Assembly: GCA_963576565.1 (NCBI GenBank)
Contig: OY755047.1
Span: 11,735,764 to 11,799,763 of the forward strand
DNA from: Aspidapion aeneum
Taxonomy: Eukaryota > Arthropoda > Insecta > Coleoptera > Brentidae
Length of the DNA: 64,000 nucleotides
Direction of reading: 5' to 3'
Shown: positions 57,801 to 64,000 of the stretch, piece after piece
Layout of the letters: every line of letters starts with the position of its first letter
How positions within the stretch are numbered: the stretch's first letter is position 1
Notes under the pieces: model-generated
What the model was told of the DNA's origin: nothing
What the model saw: the letters and a program-made list of their open reading frames with translations, nothing else
Databases searched by the model: none
Translations under genes and position numbers: made by a program

Positions 57801-57860
57801 TGTCCAAGTGGCATTTCCAACAGCTGCTATGCCCCAATTTAAGCCGTTTACCGGTTTTAT
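41425..57860 (-). CDS. Sulfite oxidase, C-terminal five exons (partial)
   Basis: Oxidises sulfite to sulfate in the mitochondrial intermembrane space, passing electrons to cytochrome c. Exons on the minus strand, 5' to 3': 57729-57860, 56159-56351, 53972-54172, 50554-50726 and 41425-41553. All introns are GT-AG with consistent phases (0, 1, 1, 0), giving 275 residues and a stop. Visible: [83 protein letters not shown] (end of the molybdopterin domain), then the dimerisation domain with [31 protein letters not shown], and the last exon [14 protein letters not shown] and [17 protein letters not shown]. The exons for the targeting signal, cytochrome b5 domain and the catalytic Cys are not in the window, so the next intron exceeds 6 kb. 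The intron before the last exon is 9 kb. Confidence 0.96.
41870..42135. repeat. CGCACATGTGCG-type repeat
   Basis: Contains TTCGCACATGTGTGACAAG, CACATGTATGGAAAGTG and CATGTGCGGAAAAG in alternating orientation, plus GTAGAAAAAATATTGTACCT, which resembles 17245-17265. It is a dispersed palindromic repeat inside the last sulfite oxidase intron. No ends are defined. Confidence 0.55.
42300..43255. other. Intron, nothing recognised
   Basis: A short AAAT microsatellite near 42303-42322 and otherwise unassigned AT-rich intron sequence. No exon of sulfite oxidase or transposase fragment was found. Confidence 0.45.
43256..43298. repeat. 27-bp hairpin with 8-bp direct repeats
   Basis: GCTGAGAC (43256-43263), a 27-bp hairpin with arms ACGGATCACC and GGTGATCCGT, then GCTGAGAC again (43291-43298). 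The direct repeat is perfect over 8 bp. It lies in the 9-kb intron of sulfite oxidase. Confidence 0.8.
44035..44395. repeat. Dispersed repeat, copy 2 (left part)
   Basis: Matches 14070-14254 and 15443-15606. It resumes at 48238-48255 after the 3.8-kb insertion, and lacks the palindromic element that splits copy 1. Confidence 0.8.
44619..45372 (+). mobile_element. 5'-truncated LINE with 12-bp target duplication
   Basis: ATAAATTCGATC occurs at 44607-44618 and 45373-45384. The insert reads [59 protein letters not shown] and [20 protein letters not shown], the end of a reverse transcriptase ORF identical in type to that at 51746-53617. It ends AACCAATAAATATATA. Several frameshifts. It inserted into the 3.8-kb element. 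Confidence 0.92.
47028..47379. mobile_element. hAT-type MITE, G/C-run rich
   Basis: Left CAAGGGCGCACCCA, right TGGGTGCGCCACTG. The flanks AGGTATAC (left) and CGGTATAC (right) agree at 7 of 8 bases. The interior has two copies of a block (T-run, GG(T/C)CGC, AGTTTTTTGAGGGCGCGC), also present in the element at 5822 and, reversed, near 4735. Nested in the 3.8-kb element. Confidence 0.82.
48599..48784 (+). pseudogene. THAP zinc-finger domain, truncated
   Basis: A 61-codon frame from the Met at 48602 region reads [16 protein letters not shown], then [19 protein letters not shown] and [13 protein letters not shown] before a stop. The C2CH pattern (C-x4-C ... C-x2-H), FPKD and the invariant Trp are those of THAP domains. 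The usual AVPxxF-type end and any transposase are missing. In its setting it is the DNA-binding part of a dead P-type transposase rather than a host gene. Confidence 0.85.
48825..49290. repeat. Insertion bounded by 19-bp direct repeats
   Basis: AAACAGAAAAATATACCCA occurs at 48825-48843 and 49272-49290. The 428 bp between them interrupt the P-like element just after its THAP stop. The length of the duplication fits retroposition (SINE or truncated LINE), but no tRNA-like head or tail was identified, and a simple deletion between tandem copies cannot be excluded. Confidence 0.5.
49335..49985. repeat. Foldback inside the P-like element
   Basis: TTTAGTACCCGTGAATTTAA near 49337 mirrors TTTAAATTCACGGGTACTAA near 49482. 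GGGTAAAAGGAG..CGTGGGTAGCTTGAAAG (49382-49435) mirrors CTTTCAAGCTACCCACG..CTTTTTACCC (49907-49962). Two nested inverted repeats suggest successive insertions. Confidence 0.65.
50793..51147 (-). repeat. Possible solo LTR
   Basis: Bounded by TGTTACTATT and CCTAATACAACA (TG..CA), with CTATATAAGG on the minus strand near 51000 followed by GACTCGTCGCG-type sequence, resembling an LTR promoter. I could not find a matching 4-6 bp duplication, so this is tentative. Confidence 0.3.
51745..51836. repeat. TA microsatellite at a LINE 3' end
   Basis: About 45 TA units with one GA interruption. It is the expanded tail of the LINE on the minus strand; the related LINE at 45372 has only a short ATATATA tail. 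Confidence 0.97.
51746..53617 (-). mobile_element. 5'-truncated non-LTR retrotransposon with reverse transcriptase
   Basis: A 1.87-kb insertion with a 13-bp duplication TAATATTTTTGTT (51733-51745 and 53618-53630). The minus strand reads [58 protein letters not shown], a frameshift near 52830-52700, then [11 protein letters not shown] (the YADD-type catalytic box), [14 protein letters not shown] and the [21 protein letters not shown]-terminus. The endonuclease domain is missing through 5' truncation. The motif style is RTE/Jockey-like and the clade is not certain. It splits copy 1 of the MITE. Confidence 0.93.
54367..54957. mobile_element. hAT-like MITE, CAGGGC ends
   Basis: The left end CAGGGCTATCAAAACGG and GGGCCACGATCCT pair imperfectly with the right end AGGGTCGTGGCC and TGTTGGCCTTG. 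Direct repeats TGTGATC lie at 54360-54366 and 54958-54964. A second inner pairing is CCGGGGCTGATTTTTT with AGCTGATTTTTTCAGG in disordered form. 591 bp, no coding content, in the sulfite oxidase intron. Confidence 0.75.
54978..56095 (-). mobile_element. Zinc-finger hAT copy 2, 3' truncated
   Basis: Starts CAGTGGCGGCTGGTGACG, the family end, and follows copies 1 and 3 (ATTGCATGGAAAAGGAGATA, CTATTCAATTGGCACCTAAT, GTCTAGTTTTGGGAGGGCAC), but stops after CACTGCCCC without the terminal CCGCCACTG. The missing end lies 60 bp from the donor of the sulfite oxidase exon at 56159-56351. The minus frame retains [24 protein letters not shown] sequence with no intact transposase. Confidence 0.87.
56398..56429. 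repeat. 32-bp perfect palindrome near an exon
   Basis: CCGGTTTGATATGTCG is followed at once by its exact reverse complement, centred on TCGCGA. No direct repeats at the borders. It is 46 bp upstream (on the minus strand) of the acceptor for the sulfite oxidase exon ending at 56351, so the pre-mRNA could fold next to the branch-point region. Confidence 0.9.
56579..57478. mobile_element. ATATGGATGATTCTAC element, copy 2
   Basis: A complete 900-bp copy from ATATGGATGATTCTAC to GTAGAATCATCCATAT. It has two extra blocks relative to copy 1 (near 57090-57165, AAAATTAGTTTTTTTCAG), which copy 1 lacks through the loss around its LINE insertion site. No coding sequence. Next sulfite oxidase intron upstream of copy 1. 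Confidence 0.9.
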
Positions 57861-58236
57861 CTGTTAAAAACAATCTGTTAAAAACAATAATCTGTTAAAA
57901 ACAATAACAAATAAAAAACAATGATAATAAAACAAATAAAAAACAATAACAAATAATGAGAATATGTTAGCTTCCAGAATAAAATATTAGCTGGCAGTGG
58001 CGACTGCTCATGTTATAAATTGGGGGGCAGAAATTTATATTGCATGAAAAAGAAGATAAAAAAACTTACCTAAACAATTTTATTTTAGCATTTTACAACA
58101 AGCATTCGCCTTTCTTTTACATGCGCAAAGTGCTCGGATTAGCACCAGTTTTAGACTAATCATGGCCGCGTAGAGCAACCTCAAAAATCCCACAGAATTT
58201 TAAACAGTCTATTAACCATATACGTATTAACCACAG

Positions 58237-59798
58237 CGCAGCCAACGATAAAGACCGGCCATGGCGCGTTATAAGCAAGTCGGCGGTCACGTGATCTTAG
58301 GAGTCCCAGGATTCTTATTGTATTGCTTAATATATTATATGTTTTTACACAATTTAAATAAATTCACAAAAAAATTTTGTTCTTTTATAGGCAAAAATTG
58401 AAAAAAATATTTTGCTGATATATGTGTTTATTATGGATAAAAGAACTGAATCTATAAAATAAAAAATTATACAAAATTTGCACTCTAATATCTTCAGGTA
58501 TATATATTAGGTACATAATATCGTTAGTAACTTCAAATCTATACAAGTCTTTCAAAATTGGACATATCAAACCTAAGCTTTTAGTTTTTTAATTTTTCTT
58601 TGACTGGCATCATCTTTGAGTTCTTATTCAAAGATTTATTAGCAGACACTAAATCATTGTGCTTTTTAATAAAATTATTTAAAAAAACTTTACATGCCCT
58701 TAAACTAATTTTTTCAAGCTTTGACAATAGTTTTTCTCCACAAAAACACTCGCTAGAGTTATCTGAAGAAAAATTTTCAATGTAAAACATTTCACAATAA
58801 TTTATTAAAAAGACACAAGTGATTTTGTGAATAAGTGAGATGGTTTTCCCATTCAATGAACTGAATGTAGTGGTCGTCAATAATTTTTTGAAAAATTACC
58901 CAGCACAAAGTTTAATATCTATTTCAATAAAGTTATTAAAAAGAAACAAGTGATTTTGTGAATAAGTGAGATGGTTTTCCCATTCAATGAACTGAATGTA
59001 GTGGTCGTCAATAATTTTTTGAAAAATTACCCAGCACAAAGTTTAATATCTATTTCAATAAAGTGTAAGTTAACTACCAACTCATGTTCTTTTAAAAGCT
59101 GTATTTTACTTTTTAAATATTTCACTCTACCAGATAGATTACTATCTGTTAACAATATTTTACAAATCAGTTTTTTAATATTGCGAGGGTGCGGAAGACA
59201 TATTACCTTAGAATTATAAATTGACGTGTATGCACTGGATAACTGGATAAACAAAGATGAAACCAACATTAAAGTGTATCCACCATATCTTCGATTCTCA
59301 GGTTACCTTTTCAAGAGACCTAATTGTTCAATAAGAAATGACAACTGAACACATTTTTCACTCTCACTATCGAAAATGTCACTAAGGATGTCTATTACTT
59401 GATCAATCTTATCCAAGATCTTATCTTTTACCACTTCTTTCCCGTTTGCAACATATTAGGTTTCAGTTTTATAGTTGGACCGACAAGGAACAACACTAAT
59501 TACACGTTCGCGGCATTGTTTATCTTATAGGTATTTTCTTTATAATTTACTCATTAGCCATTAATTATTTTAACGCAGCCCACTACAGTCTTTTTCGCGG
59601 GCTGCGTTATTTTCATAACTTTGATAAAATTCACATAAAATTCGTGCCCGAATTAAAAAAAAATCGACGTAAACAAACATACCAAAACTGAACACACACA
59701 TGTTTTATAATGACAGCGGGCCGTGAGGCGTTTTTTTGTGGGACTCCTACGCTCACGTGATATTTCCGCGCCCGGGCCGGTCTTTCTCGTGGGCTGCG
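58237..59798 (-). mobile_element. P-like DNA transposon, copy B
   Basis: Same family as copy A: CGCAGCCAACGATAAAGACC at the left, GGTCTTTCTCGTGGGCTGCG at the right, perfect 8-bp duplication AACCACAG (58229-58236 and 59799-59806). Longer than A (1562 bp). It carries an internal tandem duplication of about 120 bp near 58840-59040, and extra coding sequence ITCVFLINYCEMFYIENFS. Transposase fragments VICLPHPRNIKKL and LKEHELVVNLHFIEIDIKL are shared with A. Inactive. Inserted into hAT copy 3. Confidence 0.87.
59565..59615. repeat. 33-bp terminal-repeat hairpin (copy B)
   Basis: The counterpart of 40501-40551. TTATTTTAA and TTATTTTCA flank the 33-bp insert at 59574-59606, CGCAGCCCAC to GCGGGCTGCG. 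Presence in both A and B at the same internal position shows it predates their separation. Confidence 0.87.
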
Positions 59799-59812
59799 AA
59801 CCACAGTGTGCC

Positions 59813-61392
59813 TGAATGAAGTATAGGTTACATAAAAATGGTTCCAAAAACTAATTGCACATTTTGAATATGGACTCTTTCCTGACTTTTTCATTCATAT
59901 AAATCGTAGCTGATCCTCTTCTCGAAATTTTATCAATTTTTTGCCTTTTTTCCAGTTAGTCTATGCACTGGCTCCTGTTACGTGTGACCTAATATGTGCG
60001 CTCAGTTTGACTACAGGGCTTTGTTAAGCACCCATAGGAGTATAAAAAAAGTTTGGTCACGTGGTCGAACTCATAGTCGTTTGGCCGCCATCTTTGAAAA
60101 TTGCCGCCAAATTGATAGATTTTTTATTTAAGCGTATTACTCCTTTTTTAAAGGCAAACAAATTATGTCATTACCTACACACTTTTTGATAAATTACGTT
60201 GTTTTTGAGATATACCAAGATTATTAGTATTTCCGCTCGCAAAAGAATTAAAATAATACCCATGCTCATTTTATTGTAGCTACAATATTATTGACATTTG
60301 TTTTTGTTACATAGAAAGCTTTAAATCTTTCACAGAAGAGAATATTGACTTTATGTTTTTAAAGTTTGATAGATGGTACCTCTAAATACTGCCTTAAAGA
60401 GGGTGGTTTCTAAAACTGTTCACAAGATTATAGAAAAAATTCATTTGCAGCGAAACGATGCATTCTAGCGAAAAACGATAAAATTAATTTTTTGTAGTAC
60501 TTTTAATTCCGCTTGTTTTGATGTATCACTTAGCATCCTAGCTTTGATAGTTTGCTGGACAAGCCAGCTAAAATATACATTTTTGTAAAAAGTTCATGTT
60601 TTCGCTCCAAAATCGATTTTTTTCTTAAAAATTGTAAGATATGACAATGATCAGAAGCGGAATTAAAAGTACTATAAAAAATTATTCTTAACTTTTTTCG
60701 CTAGGATGCATCATTTCGCTGCAAATTCACTTTTTCTATAATGTCGTGAACGGTTTTAGAAACCACCCTCTTTACGGCAGTCTTTAGGGGTACAATCCAT
60801 AGAACTTTTAAAACCTAAAGTCAATATCCTCTTCTGTGAAAAGTTTAAAGCCTTCTATGTAACAAAAAAAACAAATGTCAATAATATTGTAGCTACAATA
60901 AAATGAGCATGGGTAGTATTTTAATTCTTTTGCGAACGGAAATACTAATAACTTGGCATATCTGAAGAACTACTTAATTTATCAAAAAATCTGTAATGAC
61001 AAAATGTATTTGTCTTTAAAAAAGGAGTATAATAAGCTTTAAAAAATTAAAATTGGACCACTGACTAGGGAGATACGTTTAAACAAAAAAATCTATCAAT
61101 TTGGCGGCCATTTTCAAAGATGGCGGCCAAACGACCATGAGTTCGACCACGTGACCACACTTTTTTTATACTCGTATGGATGCTTAACAATGCCCCGCAG
61201 TCAAACTGAGCGCACATATTAGGTCACACGTGACAGGAGGCAGCGCCTAGGCTAACTAGAAAAATGGCAAAAACTTCGAGAAGAGGATCAGCTAGGATTT
61301 ATATGAATAGGGCTCTAAAGTAAGGAAATTCAAATGTGCAATTAGTTTTTGGAACAATTTTTATGTAACCTATACTTCATTCAGGCACACTG
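59813..61392. repeat. 1.6-kb foldback
   Basis: The left end GTGTGCCTGAATGAAGTATA mirrors TATACTTCATTCAGGCACAC at the right. The arms are about 700 bp and include CTGATCCTCTTCTCGA, GGTCACGTGGTCGAACTCAT, TTGGCCGCCATCTTTGAAAA and GTTTCTAAAACTGTTCA with mirrors. The centre is near 60600. No coding content is recognised. It lies within hAT copy 3, just beyond P-like copy B. Confidence 0.85.
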
Positions 61393-61826
61393 TGTAACCT
61401 ACTACGTATATGTCTATTTTTTGTCAAATTTTCATTATGTTCGGTAATGTTTTGCCAATAGGCACTATTCAATTGGCACCTAATATCAGTCTTGCCTAGC
61501 ATAAAAAATTCTATGAGGTTATTTAAATGAGTAGCACTTACTTTGTGTCTTTTTAACTTTTCACTAAAGTGCTTGATATCATACATTCCCTTTGCCACCC
61601 ACGCAGGATCACTTCGTGGATTGTTCATAACAAGACAAATAAAGCAAGAAAAAGCATTTCGATTTTCACAACCGCACAACCAGTTTTCAGCATCGTATAA
61701 TTTTTTATTAAATTTTCTATTATAAGTTTTTTTGGAACACCCCTCTGCACTAAAATTTTGGTTAATATTTAGGTCCGGTCTATGTTGCCCTAAAGATTTT
61801 ATTTGTAATCGAACTTCATATGTCAA
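61377..61826 (-). pseudogene. hAT zinc-finger (TTF/ZMYM1-like) N-terminal fragment
   Basis: A 149-aa frame with [77 protein letters not shown] and RHKVSATHLNN. The W-x-C-x-C ... C-F-x-C ... H-x-x-S..H pattern is the TTF-type zinc finger that heads ZMYM1-like hAT transposases. The RNaseH and dimerisation domains are absent. Fragments of the same reading occur in copies 1 and 2. Confidence 0.8.
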
Positions 61827-62335
61827 AGTATTTAAATTTGCTCAGCTAATTATATAATCGAAGGTATTTATTTCCATTTTGAAAACAAACGAAAACAAAA
61901 ACAAACAATGGACACGCGACGGGCAAGGTTTTTAACTACTGACCACTGATCTACCCGATATCAAAACAAATTCATACGTCTTCACTAAGGATAGAACTAC
62001 AACACGTAGGAAGGGCAACAAACGTTTTCGCACGATGAAAATGGCCGACGTCAACTAAAAAAAAATCGTCCCCGCGCGATAACACCCACCCATACACCAC
62101 TGAAAAATCGGTTAAATTGAAACCTTGTTCCGCGCGGTGCTGTCGGTTTATAATTATTTACGCTAAAAAAGTTTTCCCAATTAATCGCTTTTTGTCAACC
62201 ACACACTAAAAAAAAGAACTAGACATGTCGTAAGTGAAGATTTAACTTTTTTTAAATAAATCAATTAAAAATACTGTTTGTTGTCTAGTTTTGGAAGGGC
62301 ACTGCCCCGTTGCCCTCCCTGTAGCAGCCGCCACT

Positions 62336-62403
62336 GGTAGCTGTAAGGTCACTCATCGTCAAGCAAGCAAGCTTGATTGACGATGAGTGACCTTAGGTAG
62401 CTG
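62336..62403. repeat. 52-bp hairpin with 8-bp direct repeats
   Basis: GGTAGCTG (62336-62343), a 52-bp hairpin (62344-62395) with arms TAAGGTCACTCATCGTCAA and its mirror TTGACGATGAGTGACCTTA, then GGTAGCTG again (62396-62403). It sits exactly in the right-hand target duplication of hAT copy 3 and restores that duplication when removed. Confidence 0.88.
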
Positions 62404-62560
62404 GGCATACCAAATAGTTGGGAGATCACAATGGAGAAAAGTATTATACTTCGTTTATAATGATGATTTTCATACAGTGAAGCTCGCATATAGCGAACCC
62501 GTTTAAAATGAACACTCGCTTATAGCAAACCCCCATTTAAAATACCCAAAAAAATTAGTC
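62404..62560. other. No recognised feature
   Basis: A short AT-rich stretch between the hairpin and the Penelope-like element; nothing assignable. Confidence 0.4.
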
Positions 62561-62706
62561 TATATGTAGAAATAAAATTTTGGAATTCCATTGTCTTTAT
62601 TTATTTTAAAACACGACGTTTCGGTTAGTAAGTATCTCTAACCGTTATCAAGTGTAAACTAAACAATCTAGTCTTTAGGCTACTACTTATACTACTTGGT
62701 GTGTAG

Positions 62707-63248
62707 TCAGGTGTGACGGCCCGCCCCCTTTTTAATCCTAAGACGCGTGTTTTCGTTAAGGAGTGGTTTCCATATGTTTGGTATGTCCGTGCTTGGTTGA
62801 CTAAAAACTTCTTTATTCTGCATTATAAACGCAGCTTCATTAAACTTTCGTTTTCGCCAATGCGACTCCTTATGTAAAACTTTAGCTTCTGACCACTGAA
62901 TCCTGTGATCATTTGACCATGCATGATCTGCTAAACCGGATTTTTCAATATCCCCTAATTGGGTACCTTTTAGATGTTCATTTACTCTAACCTGAAGAGG
63001 GCGTTTCGTTTCACCTACATATGATTTACCACACTCACACGGGATTTGGTAAATACATTCCTTATTATTTGAGGGATTGTCTGGTTTTGTTTTAGTTACA
63101 AAACTTCTTATCGTATTTCCTGAAGAAAATACTGTTTTTATATTATAGTGTTTAGCTATTCGTCTTATGTTTTCTGAAATCCCTTGAACATATGGAATGT
63201 TAATAACACCTAACGGATTATTATTTTGAGAATTTGGTACATTTAGTT
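62707..63248 (-). pseudogene. Penelope GIY-YIG endonuclease
   Basis: Reads KNKLNVPNSQNNNPLGVINI, then CIYQIPCECGKSYVGETKRP, LQVRVNEHLKGTQ, KSGLADHAWSNDHRIQW, SHWRKRKFNEAAFIM and IWKPLLNENTRLRIKKGAG before a stop. IYQIPC..C..SYVGET is the GIY-YIG core with the Cys pair characteristic of Penelope endonucleases, followed by the R..EH and H..W-type residues. It nicks target DNA to prime reverse transcription in active copies. Confidence 0.9.
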
Positions 63249-64000
63249 TGTTTTTAATTTTAAATATCGTTGAATTAATTTCTCGGAATAACCATTCTGT
63301 TGTAAGTCCTTTTTAATGTTGTTAATTTCTGTGGTTAATTCTTCATTATTACTACAAATATTTACGGCTCTTAAATACAAACTTCTTATAACTCCTTGCT
63401 TTGTAGCAACAGAATGATTAGACTTAAAATTTAGGTACTGTCCCGTGTGTGTAGGTTTCCTATATACAGTGGTTTGAATGTTTCTGTCTGATCTTTTGAC
63501 AAGAACATCCAAAAAAGGTAAGGCCGAATCTTTTTCAATTTCCATGGTGCACTTGATTGGTGGTCGAATGCCGTTTAAATGGTGTAGAAAATTCTGTAGT
63601 TCGTCTTCATTTTCCGGCCATATAATAAATGTGTCATCCATGTATCGTAGCCATAGTTTTGGTTTGACTCTTGCTGTGTTGATCGCATGGTCCTCGAACC
63701 ACTCCATGTAGATGTTTGCTACCACTGGCGAAAGAGATGAACCCATTGGGATTCCATCATTTTGCGCGTAAAACTTATCTTTCACTTGAAAGTAAGAGTT
63801 ACGAAGACAGAGCTCCAAAAGATCCATCACCCCCTCCACCGATAGCGTTGTTCTCTCGTGAAGTGTATCATCAGTTTGTAATTTGTTTTTGATGATACTG
63901 AGTGACTCATTTATTGGCACGTTGGTGTAGAGACTTTCTACATCAAAACTTACAAATCTATCGCCGGGATCTAATTTGATACCTTTTAAAACCTCGACAA
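63243..64000 (-). pseudogene. Penelope-type reverse transcriptase (partial)
   Basis: The frame is open from the window edge to a stop at 63243. It shows motif A FVSFDVESLYTNVPI, then YAQNDGIPMGSSLSPVVANI (motif B), LRYMDDTFIIWP (catalytic YMDD), LPFLDVLVKR and YRKPTHTGQYLNFKSNHS, all typical of Penelope/telomerase-like reverse transcriptases. About the C-terminal 250 residues are seen; the N-terminal part is outside. The frame stops at LKLKTN because of a 1-nt shift, and the downstream endonuclease continues in another frame. Confidence 0.93.

Larger units (their letters stand above)
57995..62336 (-). mobile_element. Zinc-finger hAT copy 3, composite
   Basis: Starts CAGTGGCGACTGCTC and ends CAGCCGCCACTG. 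The target duplication is TTAGCTGG on the left and, once the 62344-62395 hairpin is removed, GTAGCTGG on the right (7 of 8). Interrupted by P-like element B (58237-59798) and a 1.6-kb foldback (59813-61392). It retains the best coding remnant of the family at 61377-61826. Confidence 0.85.
62570..64000 (-). mobile_element. Penelope-like retroelement, 5' part beyond window
   Basis: Contains reverse transcriptase (63243 to the window edge) followed by a GIY-YIG endonuclease (62707-63248), the domain order diagnostic of Penelope-like elements, plus a 3' segment with the AACCGAAACGTCG word on the minus strand near 62620. The two domains are out of frame with each other, so this copy is probably dead. 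Confidence 0.93.

Noticed and set aside
57862..64000. Search for the upstream sulfite oxidase exons (CAGNRR region, cytochrome b5 domain)
   Set aside because: No matching coding segment was seen by eye on the minus strand; the region is filled by the hAT, P-like, foldback and Penelope elements.

Overview
The window looks like AT-rich insect nuclear DNA, probably from a beetle with a large, repeat-heavy genome. That host call is an inference from intron-rich animal genes, the transposon mix and the low GC; nothing in the sequence names a species. Three protein genes and one tRNA are present. All are split or surrounded by mobile elements, and most of the 64 kb is transposon-derived or satellite sequence.

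Layout. 1-1460 is a tandem satellite with a period of about 169 bp, followed to about 3140 by a degenerate array with a period of 130-190 bp. 3600-5795 is a large foldback carrying a 10-bp minisatellite. 7263-8460 is a tandem repeat of about 425 bp. 9392-31833 (minus strand) is a nine-exon pyruvate kinase gene with two candidate alternative first exons. Its introns hold eight palindromic elements whose ends resemble CAGGGTG next to TA, plus LINE fragments and simple repeats. 32187-32259 (minus) is tRNA-Lys(UUU), lying in the roughly 1.1 kb between the pyruvate kinase start and the divergent PRELI-family gene at 32979-36456 (plus, four exons). That gene carries a mariner relic in intron 2, a doubly nested DNA transposon in intron 3 and a second mariner relic just downstream. 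41425-57860 (minus) is the C-terminal half of sulfite oxidase in five exons; its 5' exons lie beyond the window. From 57995 to the end is a composite hAT element, hit by a P-like element and a foldback, followed by a Penelope-like retroelement running off the right edge.

Function. Pyruvate kinase makes ATP and pyruvate at the end of glycolysis. PRELI-family proteins carry phosphatidic acid between mitochondrial membranes. Sulfite oxidase detoxifies sulfite in the mitochondrial intermembrane space. They are neighbours rather than a pathway.

Most unusual signal. There are several very short hairpins (24-52 bp), each flanked by a 6-9 bp direct repeat. The best case is a 33-bp hairpin present in both copies of a P-like DNA transposon and made of that family's own inverted-repeat ends. 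I interpret them as fossil excision scars or minimal terminal-repeat-only insertions of P/hAT-type transposons. Neighbouring repeat copies provide an empty site for one of them.
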